Source of the DNA: Bacillota bacterium
Lineage (GTDB): Bacteria; Bacillota; Clostridia; Acetivibrionales; JAEXSP01
Assembly (NCBI GenBank): GCA_023453795.1
Contig: JAEXSP010000030.1
Span: 140,812 to 204,811 of the forward strand
Length of the DNA stretch: 64,000 nt
Direction: 5' to 3'
This document shows, piece after piece, positions 33,864 to 42,296 of the stretch; position 1 is the first letter of the stretch; each line of letters opens with the position of its first letter. Under the pieces are notes generated by a model. That model was given only the letters and a program-made list of their open reading frames with translations. It made no database searches and had not been told where the DNA came from. A program made the position numbers and the translations under genes.

Positions 33864-34646
33864 ATGAGTTCAAAAGAATCTAACAGCAATCAAAAAGCTA
33901 TGCGTATACAAGGACATGAATATAAAATATATTCCTGTGGAACTATTGTTGATCTACAAAAAATAAGCGCATCTTTGGGTAATATTTTAGAATCAAAAGA
34001 ATTATTATCTAAATACCACCCTGAAGTTTTAAAGTTTAGTATCCTTTCAAACCATTCTGAGGGTTCAAAAGAACTGGCAGATGTTGACTTTATAGCTTCC
34101 GAAAAGAGACTGTACTATTTTTATCAGACATTAAATAACATTAAGAATTTTGCAAACGAAAACCGTAGGCTGAATGACTGCATAGCTCCTCATGGCAGAA
34201 TCATCAAGCCAGACATCGTAGACGGCATTAAAGTGTCTTTCGTTGCGGCTATGAGCGATAATTTCAATACATCCTTAGCGATTTCTCAGTTTCAGCAGGT
34301 ATTTAAATACTCAAATGCTTTATTAAACAATGCTAATGAAAATCCTCTTCACAAGCTTACAACGTTGAATCGCATATATAAAAATATTTTAGCGGTAGCA
34401 AATTTATTGGGTATTTTCTTGGAAGCACCGGAAGTATTTATCTTAGAAGTGAAAGAAAAATATATAAAGGCTAATAATATTGATATGCAGGAAATTGAAG
34501 AACTAATTAATCTAAGACAAGAGGCTAAATCAAAAAAGGATTATCAATTGTCGGATGAATTAAAAGCAAAACTAGATCAAAAAGGTATACTGATAAAAGA
34601 CTCACAATATAGCGCCGAATGGGACATTAAAGCATTATTTGGCTGA
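33864..34646 (+). CDS. orphan CysRS C-terminal domain protein (no catalytic domain)
   Basis: A 260-residue protein matching only the C-terminal half of cysteinyl-tRNA synthetase. It begins where the catalytic KMSKS loop would be, and that loop is altered: KISASLGN at 33-40 replaces KMSKSLGN. Then come the DALR-like helical domain (SFVAAMSDNFNTSLAISQFQ) and the anticodon-domain signature (INLRQEAKSKKDYQLSDELK, KGILIKD). The HIGH-containing Rossmann fold and zinc ligands are absent, so it cannot activate cysteine. It has its own RBS (GAAGGAG) and an intact frame, arguing against a recent pseudogene. It might bind tRNA-Cys or act as a regulator, or be a decaying duplicate. Confidence 0.8.
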   Translation: MSSKESNSNQKAMRIQGHEYKIYSCGTIVDLQKISASLGNILESKELLSKYHPEVLKFSILSNHSEGSKELADVDFIASEKRLYYFYQTLNNIKNFANENRRLNDCIAPHGRIIKPDIVDGIKVSFVAAMSDNFNTSLAISQFQQVFKYSNALLNNANENPLHKLTTLNRIYKNILAVANLLGIFLEAPEVFILEVKEKYIKANNIDMQEIEELINLRQEAKSKKDYQLSDELKAKLDQKGILIKDSQYSAEWDIKALFG

Positions 34647-35131
34647 TTGTTAAATTTTTACATATCATTAATCTTTAATTATGCATTAGGCTTCTTTCTG
34701 GTTCCTGTTTTAGTAGAACCATCTGATTTCTTAGGATATTTTTTCACGATATTTTTCTTTTTCTTTAACCTATCTGGATTTTTAAATGACATTCCAATTC
34801 CGCCTTTTGTATTTTTTGTTCATTTCCATCTGTTTTGTATTGCAGCAACAACTATACACTAATTGAGTTAATTACACAATAACTTTCTCTGCCGGCCACG
34901 CTTCATGGCTTCAAATACATTTTGCCTTAAATATCCGCAATTATACCAAGAAACTCTGTAGCACCTCTACCTTGACCGGAGTTATTTTGAAAGAAATAAT
35001 AATGTCATGGAATATAAGTGACGCATAGAATTACCATGTAAGATATGGTATAATATAGAAGTAAAATACAATTTAGTCTATTAATGTTTATTGATATATT
35101 TTACTAATAAAAAGAAAGGAGGTGAATTAAG
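34647..35131 (+). other. intergenic region upstream of the xylanase gene
   Basis: No convincing gene. A weak hairpin at 34951-34989 (AACTCTG / CGGAGTT) could end the CysRS-like transcript. An extended -10 box TGGTATAAT (TATAAT at 35049-35054) without a clear -35 is the likely xylanase promoter, 77 bases before the ATG. Confidence 0.5.
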
Positions 35132-36010
35132 ATGAAACAAAAAATGAAGCTGATTTTTTCAATTTCAATGAGTTTTATCATGTTGTTTACCCTATTTGCA
35201 GTCGATGTGCAGGCGGCAACAACGCTCACATCAAACGCAACCGGTACCATAGACGGGTACAATTATGAACTGTGGAAGGATAATGGAAACACAAGCATGA
35301 CTCTCAATGGCGGCGGTACATTTAGCTGCCAGTGGAGTAATATCAATAATGCGTTATTCCGTACAGGCAAGAAATACAACGAAACCCAGACACACCAGCA
35401 ACTTGGGAACATCTCAATAAACTATGCCTGCAACTACCAACCTTCCGGCAATTCATACTTGGCTGTATATGGGTGGACCAGCAGCCCGCTCGTAGAATAT
35501 TACATCGTAGAAAGCTGGGGCAGCTGGAGGCCGCCCGGAGCAACATCAAAGGGTACCATTACCGTTGATGGGGCTACATATGACATATATGAGACTACGC
35601 GGTACAACCAACCTTCTATTAAAGGTACTGCAACCTTTGAGCAGTATTGGAGTGTAAGGACGTCGAAACGAACGAGCGGAACCATATCTGTCAGCGACCA
35701 CTTTAAAGCATGGGAGAGCAGAGGAATGCAGATGGGGAAGATGTATGAGGTATCGCTTGTAGTTGAAGGATATCAAAGCAGCGGGAGAGCTGATGTGACA
35801 ACCATGTCAATTAATGTCGGTAATCAGCCCAAGCTTTATGATGCAAACGGCGACGGAAATATCGATGCATTAGACTATGCAGCACTTCGCTCACATTTAC
35901 TGGGTTCACCCAAGCTTACGGGAACCAATCTTCAAAATGCAGATGTTAATAAAGATAATCAGGTTGACGCTATTGACCTTGCATTAATGAAAATATATTT
36001 GTTAAAGTAA
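35132..36010 (+). CDS. cellulosomal GH11 endo-1,4-beta-xylanase with dockerin
   Basis: A 292-residue secreted enzyme that cuts xylan backbones. A signal peptide (about 1-28, ending VQA-A) is followed by a GH11 beta-jelly-roll (about 35-228) with the nucleophile Glu in PLVEYYIVESWG and the acid/base Glu in VEGYQSSG, plus the usual FEQYWSVR. A short linker leads to a type I dockerin (about 233-292) with repeats NGDGNIDALDYAALR and NKDNQVDAIDLALMK; the C-terminus stops right after the second helix. RBS AAAGGAGG is strong. It lacks any carbohydrate-binding module, so it relies on the scaffoldin. Confidence 0.96.
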   Translation: MKQKMKLIFSISMSFIMLFTLFAVDVQAATTLTSNATGTIDGYNYELWKDNGNTSMTLNGGGTFSCQWSNINNALFRTGKKYNETQTHQQLGNISINYACNYQPSGNSYLAVYGWTSSPLVEYYIVESWGSWRPPGATSKGTITVDGATYDIYETTRYNQPSIKGTATFEQYWSVRTSKRTSGTISVSDHFKAWESRGMQMGKMYEVSLVVEGYQSSGRADVTTMSINVGNQPKLYDANGDGNIDALDYAALRSHLLGSPKLTGTNLQNADVNKDNQVDAIDLALMKIYLLK

Positions 36011-36024
36011 TTTTCTAAATGTAT

Positions 36025-36067
36025 GTTCTGTCGTGGCATTATTTACATGCCACGACAGAACTTTTTT
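36025..36067 (+). terminator. terminator after xylanase gene
   Basis: A perfect 15-bp stem (GTTCTGTCGTGGCAT / ATGCCACGACAGAAC) with a 7-base loop, then TTTTTT. Confidence 0.93.
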
Positions 36068-36087
36068 GATTTGAGCCGACATAAAAG

Positions 36088-36906
36088 CTACCGGCAATTC
36101 AACTCTAGCCACTTTGCGACACCATCTTCATCATTGCCGCCTATAAGCCCGGTTGCAATGCTTTTTAATTCAGGAACAGCGTTTTTGACAGCGTAGCACT
36201 CATCCGAAATTGAAAACATGGGAATGTCATTTAAAGCATCCCCGAAGGATATTACCTTATCGCAGTTTAATATTTCTTTAAGGTGCTGTATGGCTTTTGC
36301 CTTTGTTGCATCCCGGTGCATAATTTCACACCAGTATTCCTGACGGTATAATTCCTGTTGAAGGATGCAGTTATAATTGGGATTATCCTTCAGCGTATTA
36401 TAGATCGGAAGTAATTGCTCCTTTTCGCCAATACAGGTAAAGTAAAATACATTGCCTGCATATATAGCTTTACTGTCAGAGAGCGGATTAAATCTTTTAT
36501 CACCTTTCCGTTTGTTCAGGTAGTGCGTGATTCCAAAATTCTCTTTTCCCTGTAGCCACGAAACCTTTTCTTCACCTTTAACATAAGAATATACCAAGGG
36601 ATAGATTCCGTACTGTCCGAGAACATCGACGATAAACTGTTTTTCTCCGCAGTTGAATAAAGTTGAGGACAGGGTTTCTCTTGATGATGAATTGATAATG
36701 GAGGAACCGTTATATACAATAACCGGAATGTTTGTAGTCAGTCCCTCGGTTACAACCGATGCAGACGATAAGGAGCGTGCAGTTGCATATGTAAAGGTCA
36801 ATCCTTTTTTTACAAGTGAGTTTATAACGCTTAGGCTGTATTCGGATATGCGGTCTTGCGTATTAAGTAAAGTTCCATCCAGATCTGTAACATATAAGGT
36901 GCTCAA
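36088..36906 (-). CDS. HAD-family (Cof-type) sugar/nucleotide phosphatase
   Basis: A 272-residue class IIB HAD hydrolase. Motif I is VTDLDGTLLNT (nucleophile Asp), motif II a Ser/Thr after VYNGSS, motif III the Lys in DATKAKAIQHL, and motif IV FGDALNDIPMF. The cap domain is the C2 type. Such enzymes dephosphorylate sugar phosphates, FMN or PLP; substrate not evident. It is convergent with the xylanase gene and divergent from the GH5 gene. Confidence 0.92.
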   Translation of the reverse strand: MSTLYVTDLDGTLLNTQDRISEYSLSVINSLVKKGLTFTYATARSLSSASVVTEGLTTNIPVIVYNGSSIINSSSRETLSSTLFNCGEKQFIVDVLGQYGIYPLVYSYVKGEEKVSWLQGKENFGITHYLNKRKGDKRFNPLSDSKAIYAGNVFYFTCIGEKEQLLPIYNTLKDNPNYNCILQQELYRQEYWCEIMHRDATKAKAIQHLKEILNCDKVISFGDALNDIPMFSISDECYAVKNAVPELKSIATGLIGGNDEDGVAKWLELNCR

Positions 36907-37257
36907 TTTGTTTCTCCTCTTTGATATACTTTGATAGATATTATACCATACCAGATAGTAATCGAGGTTACGTAGACTTAACGCATTTGAAGTGTAAAAC
37001 TTGTGGTAGATTTATGTTAAGTTAGCCATGAGTTTAATGGGAAAAAACGGATTCAAAATGAGAGGCATTGTCAGATGTGAACCACATAAGGTGGAAATTC
37101 TTTTGAAAAAGGTGGGAATTTTTTTGAAATTTGCCTAACACTTACAATACCCACTGAAAAAATAGCTAAATAACGAATATATATATGAATAGACAAATTT
37201 AGCTACCCTTCACTTAAGTGAAGAAATATTCGATAAAAAATTTTAGGGGGTCAATGT
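36907..37257. promoter_or_regulatory. GH5 upstream region with a 16-bp perfect palindrome
   Basis: The palindrome CTTCACTTAAGTGAAG lies at 37208-37223, 35 bases before the GH5 start codon, and is a candidate operator or mRNA hairpin. Two similar short segments (AAAAAGGTGGGAAT-like) occur near 37100-37130. Nothing coding is seen. AGGGGG before ATG 37258 is the ribosome binding site. Confidence 0.5.
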
Positions 37258-38595
37258 ATGACAAAAAGTTGGTTTTTAAGGATTAAGGTGTTGCTTATAA
37301 CATTCACTTTACTGACAGCAACAGTATTCGGAAGCATAAATGTTACTGCATCTACTGCTTACACAGGAATGCGTGACATTTCGGCATTAGACTTGGTTAA
37401 AGACATGAAACTCGGATGGAATCTGGGTAATACGATGGATGCCTTCGATGGGGAAACCAGTTGGGGAAATCCAATGACAACAAAAGCAATGATTGATGAA
37501 GTAAAAAAAGCAGGTTTCAATACCTTAAGAATTCCAATAACCTGGTATAAGCATATTGGAGCAGCTCCTAATTATACAATTAATAGTGACTGGCTTAACA
37601 GGGTTGAGCAAATAGTTAATTATGCAATGGATAATAATATGTATGTAATAATTAATCTTCATCACGAAAGTAACAGTTGGCTTATTCCCAAATATGCAAA
37701 CCAGTCAGATAATATAAATGAAATTACTAAGCTTTGGGCTCAGATTTCAGATCGCTTTAAAAATTATAGCGATTACCTGATTTTTGAAACCTTGAATGAG
37801 CCGAGACTTGTAGGAGATCCTACAGAATGGTCAGGTGGAACAGCTGAGGCAAGAGATGTAATTAACAAATATAATCTGGCTGCTGTCAATACCATAAGAA
37901 ATTCCGGCGGAAATAATGCAAAAAGATTCATTATGGTACCTACATATGCTGCAGCTGCCATGCCAACTTGTGTAGACAGCCTTGTTATTCCGAACAATGA
38001 CAACAGAGTTATCGTATCCTTGCATATGTATTCACCTTATACCTACTGCGGGGATATTAATGGAACTTCATACTGGGGAAGTGATAGCGATAAAAGCAAC
38101 CTTGATGGTGAACTTGATGCTGTATACAACAAATTTGTCAGAAACGGCAGAGCTGTAGTAATAGGAGAATTCGGATCAATCAACAAAAATAATCTGTCCT
38201 CCAGGGTAGTCCATGCGGAATATTTTGTAAAAGCGGCAAAGACAAGGGGCATGCCTGTTATTTGGTGGGATAATAACCAGTTTACCGGAGGAAAAGCTGA
38301 ATCCTTCGGCATATTTAACAGAAGCAGTCTAACATGGGTCTTCCCTGAAATTGTTAAGGCTCTTGTAAATGGAGCTGGCATTTCAACAACAACCATTTAC
38401 GGGGATGTTAACAGTGACAAAAATGTTGATGCATTGGATCTGGCGCAAATGAAGATGTACCTGCTGGATAAACGGACGCAAATTGATTTGAAAGCTTCAG
38501 ATGTAACTGGAGATGGCGCAGTAGATGCATTGGATTTTGCATGTATTAAGCAATACCTTATGAAAATTATTATTAAGTTTCCTGCTGCAAATTGA
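37258..38595 (+). CDS. cellulosomal GH5 endoglucanase with dockerin
   Basis: A 445-residue secreted cellulase. A signal peptide (about 1-31, ending TASTA) is followed by a GH5 barrel (about 38-370), with GWNLGNTMDAF, the acid/base Glu in FETLNEPR, HMYSPYTYCG and the nucleophile Glu in VVIGEFGS, then WWDNN. This resembles subfamily GH5_4 (from memory). The dockerin (about 381-440) has repeats NSDKNVDALDLAQMK and TGDGAVDALDFACIK and ends in KIIIKFPAAN, closely like the end of the GH9 dockerin in this window. No binding module is present. A terminator follows. Confidence 0.96.
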   Translation: MTKSWFLRIKVLLITFTLLTATVFGSINVTASTAYTGMRDISALDLVKDMKLGWNLGNTMDAFDGETSWGNPMTTKAMIDEVKKAGFNTLRIPITWYKHIGAAPNYTINSDWLNRVEQIVNYAMDNNMYVIINLHHESNSWLIPKYANQSDNINEITKLWAQISDRFKNYSDYLIFETLNEPRLVGDPTEWSGGTAEARDVINKYNLAAVNTIRNSGGNNAKRFIMVPTYAAAAMPTCVDSLVIPNNDNRVIVSLHMYSPYTYCGDINGTSYWGSDSDKSNLDGELDAVYNKFVRNGRAVVIGEFGSINKNNLSSRVVHAEYFVKAAKTRGMPVIWWDNNQFTGGKAESFGIFNRSSLTWVFPEIVKALVNGAGISTTTIYGDVNSDKNVDALDLAQMKMYLLDKRTQIDLKASDVTGDGAVDALDFACIKQYLMKIIIKFPAAN

Positions 38596-38638
38596 TTACC
38601 ACAGGATTACTTAGAATTTTCAGTTAAAGATAACTTAG

Positions 38639-38679
38639 AAAACTCTGTTAAGGTAACCTTTACTTTAACAGAGTTTTTT
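38639..38679 (+). terminator. terminator after GH5 gene
   Basis: AAAACTCTGTTAA pairs with TTAACAGAGTTTT, followed by TT. Confidence 0.9.
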
Positions 38680-38777
38680 GATGCAAGAGGCTTAATTTGT
38701 GAATACAGATCCCATAGCATTCTTCCATTAGTTGCTCAGTGAAGGCTGAATGCTCGATCAAATGACATGATACCGGG

Positions 38778-39485
38778 CTACTCATTAATGATATATGTAG
38801 CACATAAGTCTTGCATAGCATGCAACAGGATGCATGGAAGGATTGAACCAAATGCTATATAGAACAAGCCAAACATAAAGCCAATAAGCATTGGCTTTAC
38901 TGCTTCGGTCAAGCCTTGGTAAAGATGCCCTATTCCAAATATCAGTGTCGCCGCTCCAAGTATCCAAAATATATTTAGAGCGGGAAACAGCTGTCCCGCG
39001 AGGAAAAATAAGAAGCCGCGAAAGAGAATTTCTTCCGTAATGCCCGCGCTGATAGCAGTTACTACCCACACTTTTTTCTCGTTAGAAGTAACAGGCAGCA
39101 TGAGCTTTACTTCTTCAGGCATTTTCTGGTTTAAACTGATTTTTTTCATAGCGTTGATTTTTAATACCGTTAATGAGTATACAAGGTAAATAAAATACAG
39201 GGAGGCAAGAACCAATGCTATGTAGAACAACAAGGATTGGCTGTATGGACGGATCCAGTTCAAACCAATATCCTTCAGCTGCAAAATGTCCGTAAATATA
39301 AGAATCATTACAATGCCTGTCGGAATCCACAAACTCAACAAAGTCTTTTTGTATAAATGTGTTTTTTGAAGTGTTCCTTCTGAAACAGACTTCATAATTT
39401 TCTTATACCCTGTAAGCCCCCACCAGGTTTCATAGACCACAAAATAAAGCAGGAACAAAATAAACAATCCCCAATATAACGCCAT
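38778..39485 (-). CDS. CPBP (CAAX) family intramembrane metalloprotease
   Basis: About 235 residues with six to seven membrane helices. The ABI/CPBP motifs are present: EEILFRGFLF (EExxxR), FGIGHLYQG (FxxxH) and HAMQDLCA (HxxxN/D-like). ATG 39485 is preferred to the upstream start at 39521 because GAGGCG precedes it. The gene follows an RHH regulator gene by 16 bases. CPBP proteins in Firmicutes often cleave regulators or give self-immunity to bacteriocins; its role here is not evident. Confidence 0.88.
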   Translation of the reverse strand: MALYWGLFILFLLYFVVYETWWGLTGYKKIMKSVSEGTLQKTHLYKKTLLSLWIPTGIVMILIFTDILQLKDIGLNWIRPYSQSLLFYIALVLASLYFIYLVYSLTVLKINAMKKISLNQKMPEEVKLMLPVTSNEKKVWVVTAISAGITEEILFRGFLFFLAGQLFPALNIFWILGAATLIFGIGHLYQGLTEAVKPMLIGFMFGLFYIAFGSILPCILLHAMQDLCATYIINE

Positions 39486-39501
39486 AATAATCGCCTCGTT
39501 T

Positions 39502-39882
39502 CTAATCTTTATTCCGTACAATTAATTTCTTTATTTCCCCCGGAGCGTTTACAATTCCATAGACCTTAGCAGCTTCAAAAGTCTCTTTGAACAATTCCAC
39601 AGTAACATCGTTGTCTATGATTAGCAGGCCTACCAATTTCAAATTGAGCTTTCTTCCGCTATCGCGCATTTTTTCAAGCTCCTTGCGGTCAAACCTGGCC
39701 ATTCCGTAAACACTCATCTCTGAAGAGAATTTTTTTAGCTCCTGTGAATGGGCATTAATCTGATTTCTTATTGCTGTTCTGATAAAGTCAGACCTGTTGG
39801 TGTAGAAACATTGCTCTACCAGCAAGTCTATATTGCCAAGATCCATGGCGCCTATATTGATTGTGATTTTTTCAGTATCCAT
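39502..39882 (-). CDS. ribbon-helix-helix (CopG-like) regulator
   Basis: A 126-residue protein whose N-terminal 50 residues fit an RHH DNA-binding fold: a strand ITINIGAMDLGNID, then LLVEQCFYTNRSDFIRTAIRNQI. The C-terminal part (about 60-126) has alternating strands and helices and no recognised family; it may bind a ligand or a partner. It is encoded directly upstream of the CPBP protease. An inverted repeat at 39906-39928 (ATACCATCTGTATGGATGGTAT region), before its start, could be its operator. Confidence 0.75.
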   Translation of the reverse strand: MDTEKITINIGAMDLGNIDLLVEQCFYTNRSDFIRTAIRNQINAHSQELKKFSSEMSVYGMARFDRKELEKMRDSGRKLNLKLVGLLIIDNDVTVELFKETFEAAKVYGIVNAPGEIKKLIVRNKD

Positions 39883-40077
39883 ATCAACCCTCCAAAAAGC
39901 ATCTGAATACCATCTGTATGGATGGTATTATATTACACTCCTAAGTTTACGTCAAGTAAAAAGTTAGGAATTACTTTCAGTTATGCATAAACAAATGCAT
40001 GAATGAGAGCAAGGAGAGTTTGACCATATGGAATATGATTGATATTATTATTGAAAGAGAATCGGGGGAGATTAAGA

Positions 40078-40950
40078 TTGCGTACTGAACAAGAAATGTT
40101 TGATTTAATACTTAGTACTGCTTATAAAGATGAAAGAATCCGTGCAGTATATATGAACGGCTCAAGAACAAACAAGAATGCTGTTAAGGATATTTTTCAG
40201 GATTATGATATTATGTATGTCGTTGAGGAAACAACTTCTTTTCGTGAAGACAAAAGTTGGATTGACCAATTTGGTGAACGGCTGTTTATGCAATATCCTG
40301 AAGATAATTCATTTTATCAAAAAGATGTTGAGAATTGTTATGGGTGGCTTATTCAATTTACTGATGGAAATCGTCTTGATTTGCATGTGTGTACACTAAG
40401 ACATGCTCTTAATAATATTAGCGAAGACAGGCTTTGTACAATATTACTTGATAAAGATAAGTGTTTGCCTAATATACCTGAGGCTACAGATGAAGATTAT
40501 TGGATAAAAAAGCCGACTGAGAAACAATTCCTGGACACATGCAATGAGTTTTGGTGGTGTCTTAATAATATTGCCAAAGGTTTATGGAGAGAAGAAATTC
40601 CATATGTAATGGATATGCTGAATTGTATCGTTCGTCCTCAGTTGATACGTCTTTTAGAATGGAAGATTGGATTCCAAACAAATTTTTCAGTCAGCACAGG
40701 GAAATCCTGCAAATACATGTACAAGTGGTTGGAAGCAAAGACTTGGAATAAATTTTTGAAAACCTACCCCTGCGGTGTTATAAAGGACATTTGGGAAGCA
40801 GTTTTTATTATGTGCGACTTGTTTAACGATGCTGTCAGGGAAGTATCTTGCATGATGAAGGTTAAATATAATGAGATCGAGGCAAATAATAGTTATAAGT
40901 ACTTAAAAGATGTACATGTTTTGCCTAAGGATGCGAAAGAAATATATTAG
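40078..40950 (+). CDS. aminoglycoside 6-adenylyltransferase (AadE/ANT(6)-like)
   Basis: About 290 residues from TTG 40078, preceded by GGGGGAG at 7 bases. It opens MRTEQEMFDLIL and then has MNGSRTN...DIFQDYDIMYVV, the nucleotidyltransferase GSxxN/D-x-D core, followed by RLDLHV (third acidic residue), NEFWWCLNNIAKGLWR and ISWK-like LEWKIGFQT. The line-up with AadE (as recalled) covers the full length. It would transfer AMP to streptomycin-like aminoglycosides. Whether it confers resistance or has a native role is unknown. Confidence 0.88.
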   Translation: MRTEQEMFDLILSTAYKDERIRAVYMNGSRTNKNAVKDIFQDYDIMYVVEETTSFREDKSWIDQFGERLFMQYPEDNSFYQKDVENCYGWLIQFTDGNRLDLHVCTLRHALNNISEDRLCTILLDKDKCLPNIPEATDEDYWIKKPTEKQFLDTCNEFWWCLNNIAKGLWREEIPYVMDMLNCIVRPQLIRLLEWKIGFQTNFSVSTGKSCKYMYKWLEAKTWNKFLKTYPCGVIKDIWEAVFIMCDLFNDAVREVSCMMKVKYNEIEANNSYKYLKDVHVLPKDAKEIY

Positions 40951-40974
40951 CAATGAACTTAGTGAGGGGAAAGT

Positions 40975-41694
40975 ATGGATAAATCAATCACAATAGGGAT
41001 CATAGGGGATTTTGAACCGGAACGAGTATCACATAAGGCAACAAATGAGGCATTAAGCCATTGTGCGAAATATCTGAGTATAAATCTTCAAATAAAATGG
41101 ATACCTACCGAAGCAATTGTAAGTAATTCGGAAAAGCTTATCAGGGGCTTTGACGGCTTTTGGTGTGCCCCGGGAGAATACAAGAGTACGGAAGGAGCAC
41201 TAAAGGCAATTCAATTTGCCAGGGAGAAGGATTACCCCTTTATTGGGACATGCGCAGGATTTCAATATACTGTTATTGAATATGCTCAAAACAAATTGGG
41301 ATTGAAGGATGTACAAAACGCTGAATACAGCCCGGATGCTGCAAATCTGATTATTACCCCTCTGTCATGCTCTTTGGTTGGCGAAACACGTAAAATTGAC
41401 ATTCTGCAAACATCCAGAATCTATAGGTATTATAATAAAACTGAAGCCGATGAACGCTTTAGCTGTAGGTTTGGAATAAACCCAACATATAGGAAAATGA
41501 TAGATGAAAGCGGGTTCAAAATTGCTGCTGCGGATGAGAACGGCGAGGTAAGAATACTTGATTTATTACAAAATAAATTCTTTACAGCCACGTTGTTTCA
41601 GCCTCAGTTGAGTTCAACACCGGAAAACCCGCATAAACTCATTTTGGCATATCTGAATCGCGCTAAAGAATTTAGTAGGGTGCCCAAAAAATAA
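40975..41694 (+). CDS. CTP synthase C-terminal region-related amidotransferase-like protein
   Basis: A 239-residue stand-alone class I glutamine amidotransferase-like domain, with IGIIGDFEPE at the N-terminus and the nucleophile elbow FIGTCAGFQ (Cys93). The usual FHPE catalytic His/Glu segment is FQPQ at 208-211, so the standard triad is broken. It resembles a family I recall being annotated 'CTP synthase C-terminal region-related (seleno)protein', in which the nucleophile can be selenocysteine; here it is Cys. No synthetase domain. It lies 24 bases after the AadE-like gene, so the two may be co-transcribed. Confidence 0.8.
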   Translation: MDKSITIGIIGDFEPERVSHKATNEALSHCAKYLSINLQIKWIPTEAIVSNSEKLIRGFDGFWCAPGEYKSTEGALKAIQFAREKDYPFIGTCAGFQYTVIEYAQNKLGLKDVQNAEYSPDAANLIITPLSCSLVGETRKIDILQTSRIYRYYNKTEADERFSCRFGINPTYRKMIDESGFKIAAADENGEVRILDLLQNKFFTATLFQPQLSSTPENPHKLILAYLNRAKEFSRVPKK

Positions 41695-41761
41695 AATTGT
41701 AAATCTACTGTACATACCATGTATCTTGGCATGTAGGAGGATAAGGGAAGGAGGGCAAATC

Positions 41762-42265
41762 ATGTCAGAGGTTATAGATTTACTAGAAAGCAAACTTAAA
41801 ATTTGTGATTTGCAATTTACGAGAAAGCCTATTTTAATAGGTGGAATGGCTATGGAGTATTATGGTATGCGAAAGTCTGGTGCAGATATTGATTTAATAA
41901 TTTGCGATGAGGATTATCAATCATTAGCACTGAAAAATCCCGAAAAGAAAAAAGATATATGGGGCGATTTAGGTGTTGTTATTGATTCATTTGAAATATG
42001 GAGAAGTATAGCACTTTTAGACTATGATTTTTATATTAAGGACGCCATAGACGAGGGAGCTGCATTTGTGGTTTCGTTGGATAGATTACTTTTTATGAGG
42101 GTTATTGCTATGGATGTTAAAAAGTATAAGGACGATTTGATGATGATGAAAGAATACTACTACAAGAATTTCAGTAACCAAAACTTCTTGCAAGAAGCCG
42201 GCACACATAGATTAACCTATGAAAAGAATAATGGCATAGTATTTGGCGGTAAATATACAGATTGA
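41762..42265 (+). CDS. nucleotidyltransferase-fold protein
   Basis: About 167 residues from ATG 41762, which has GGAAGGAGGG upstream. The segment PILIGGMAMEYYGMRKSGADIDLIICDED is the GG-x-A-x12-D-x-D pattern of the polymerase-beta nucleotidyltransferase fold, as in small NTases or MNT-type proteins. The remainder is helical. No paired HEPN protein is seen, so a toxin-antitoxin role is not supported. It is the third nucleotide-transfer-like gene in a row in this accessory patch. Confidence 0.75.
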   Translation: MSEVIDLLESKLKICDLQFTRKPILIGGMAMEYYGMRKSGADIDLIICDEDYQSLALKNPEKKKDIWGDLGVVIDSFEIWRSIALLDYDFYIKDAIDEGAAFVVSLDRLLFMRVIAMDVKKYKDDLMMMKEYYYKNFSNQNFLQEAGTHRLTYEKNNGIVFGGKYTD

Positions 42266-42296
42266 TAAAATAATGGAACGCAACAAAATGTATGGT

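Noticed and set aside
34679..34794. Minus-strand Lys-rich ORF near the CysRS-like gene (about 39 codons)
   Set aside because: On careful translation the frame gives an unremarkable sequence with no conserved pattern, and the RBS is weak.
41762..42265. MNT/HEPN toxin-antitoxin system
   Set aside because: The nucleotidyltransferase fold is present but no HEPN partner is encoded next to it.
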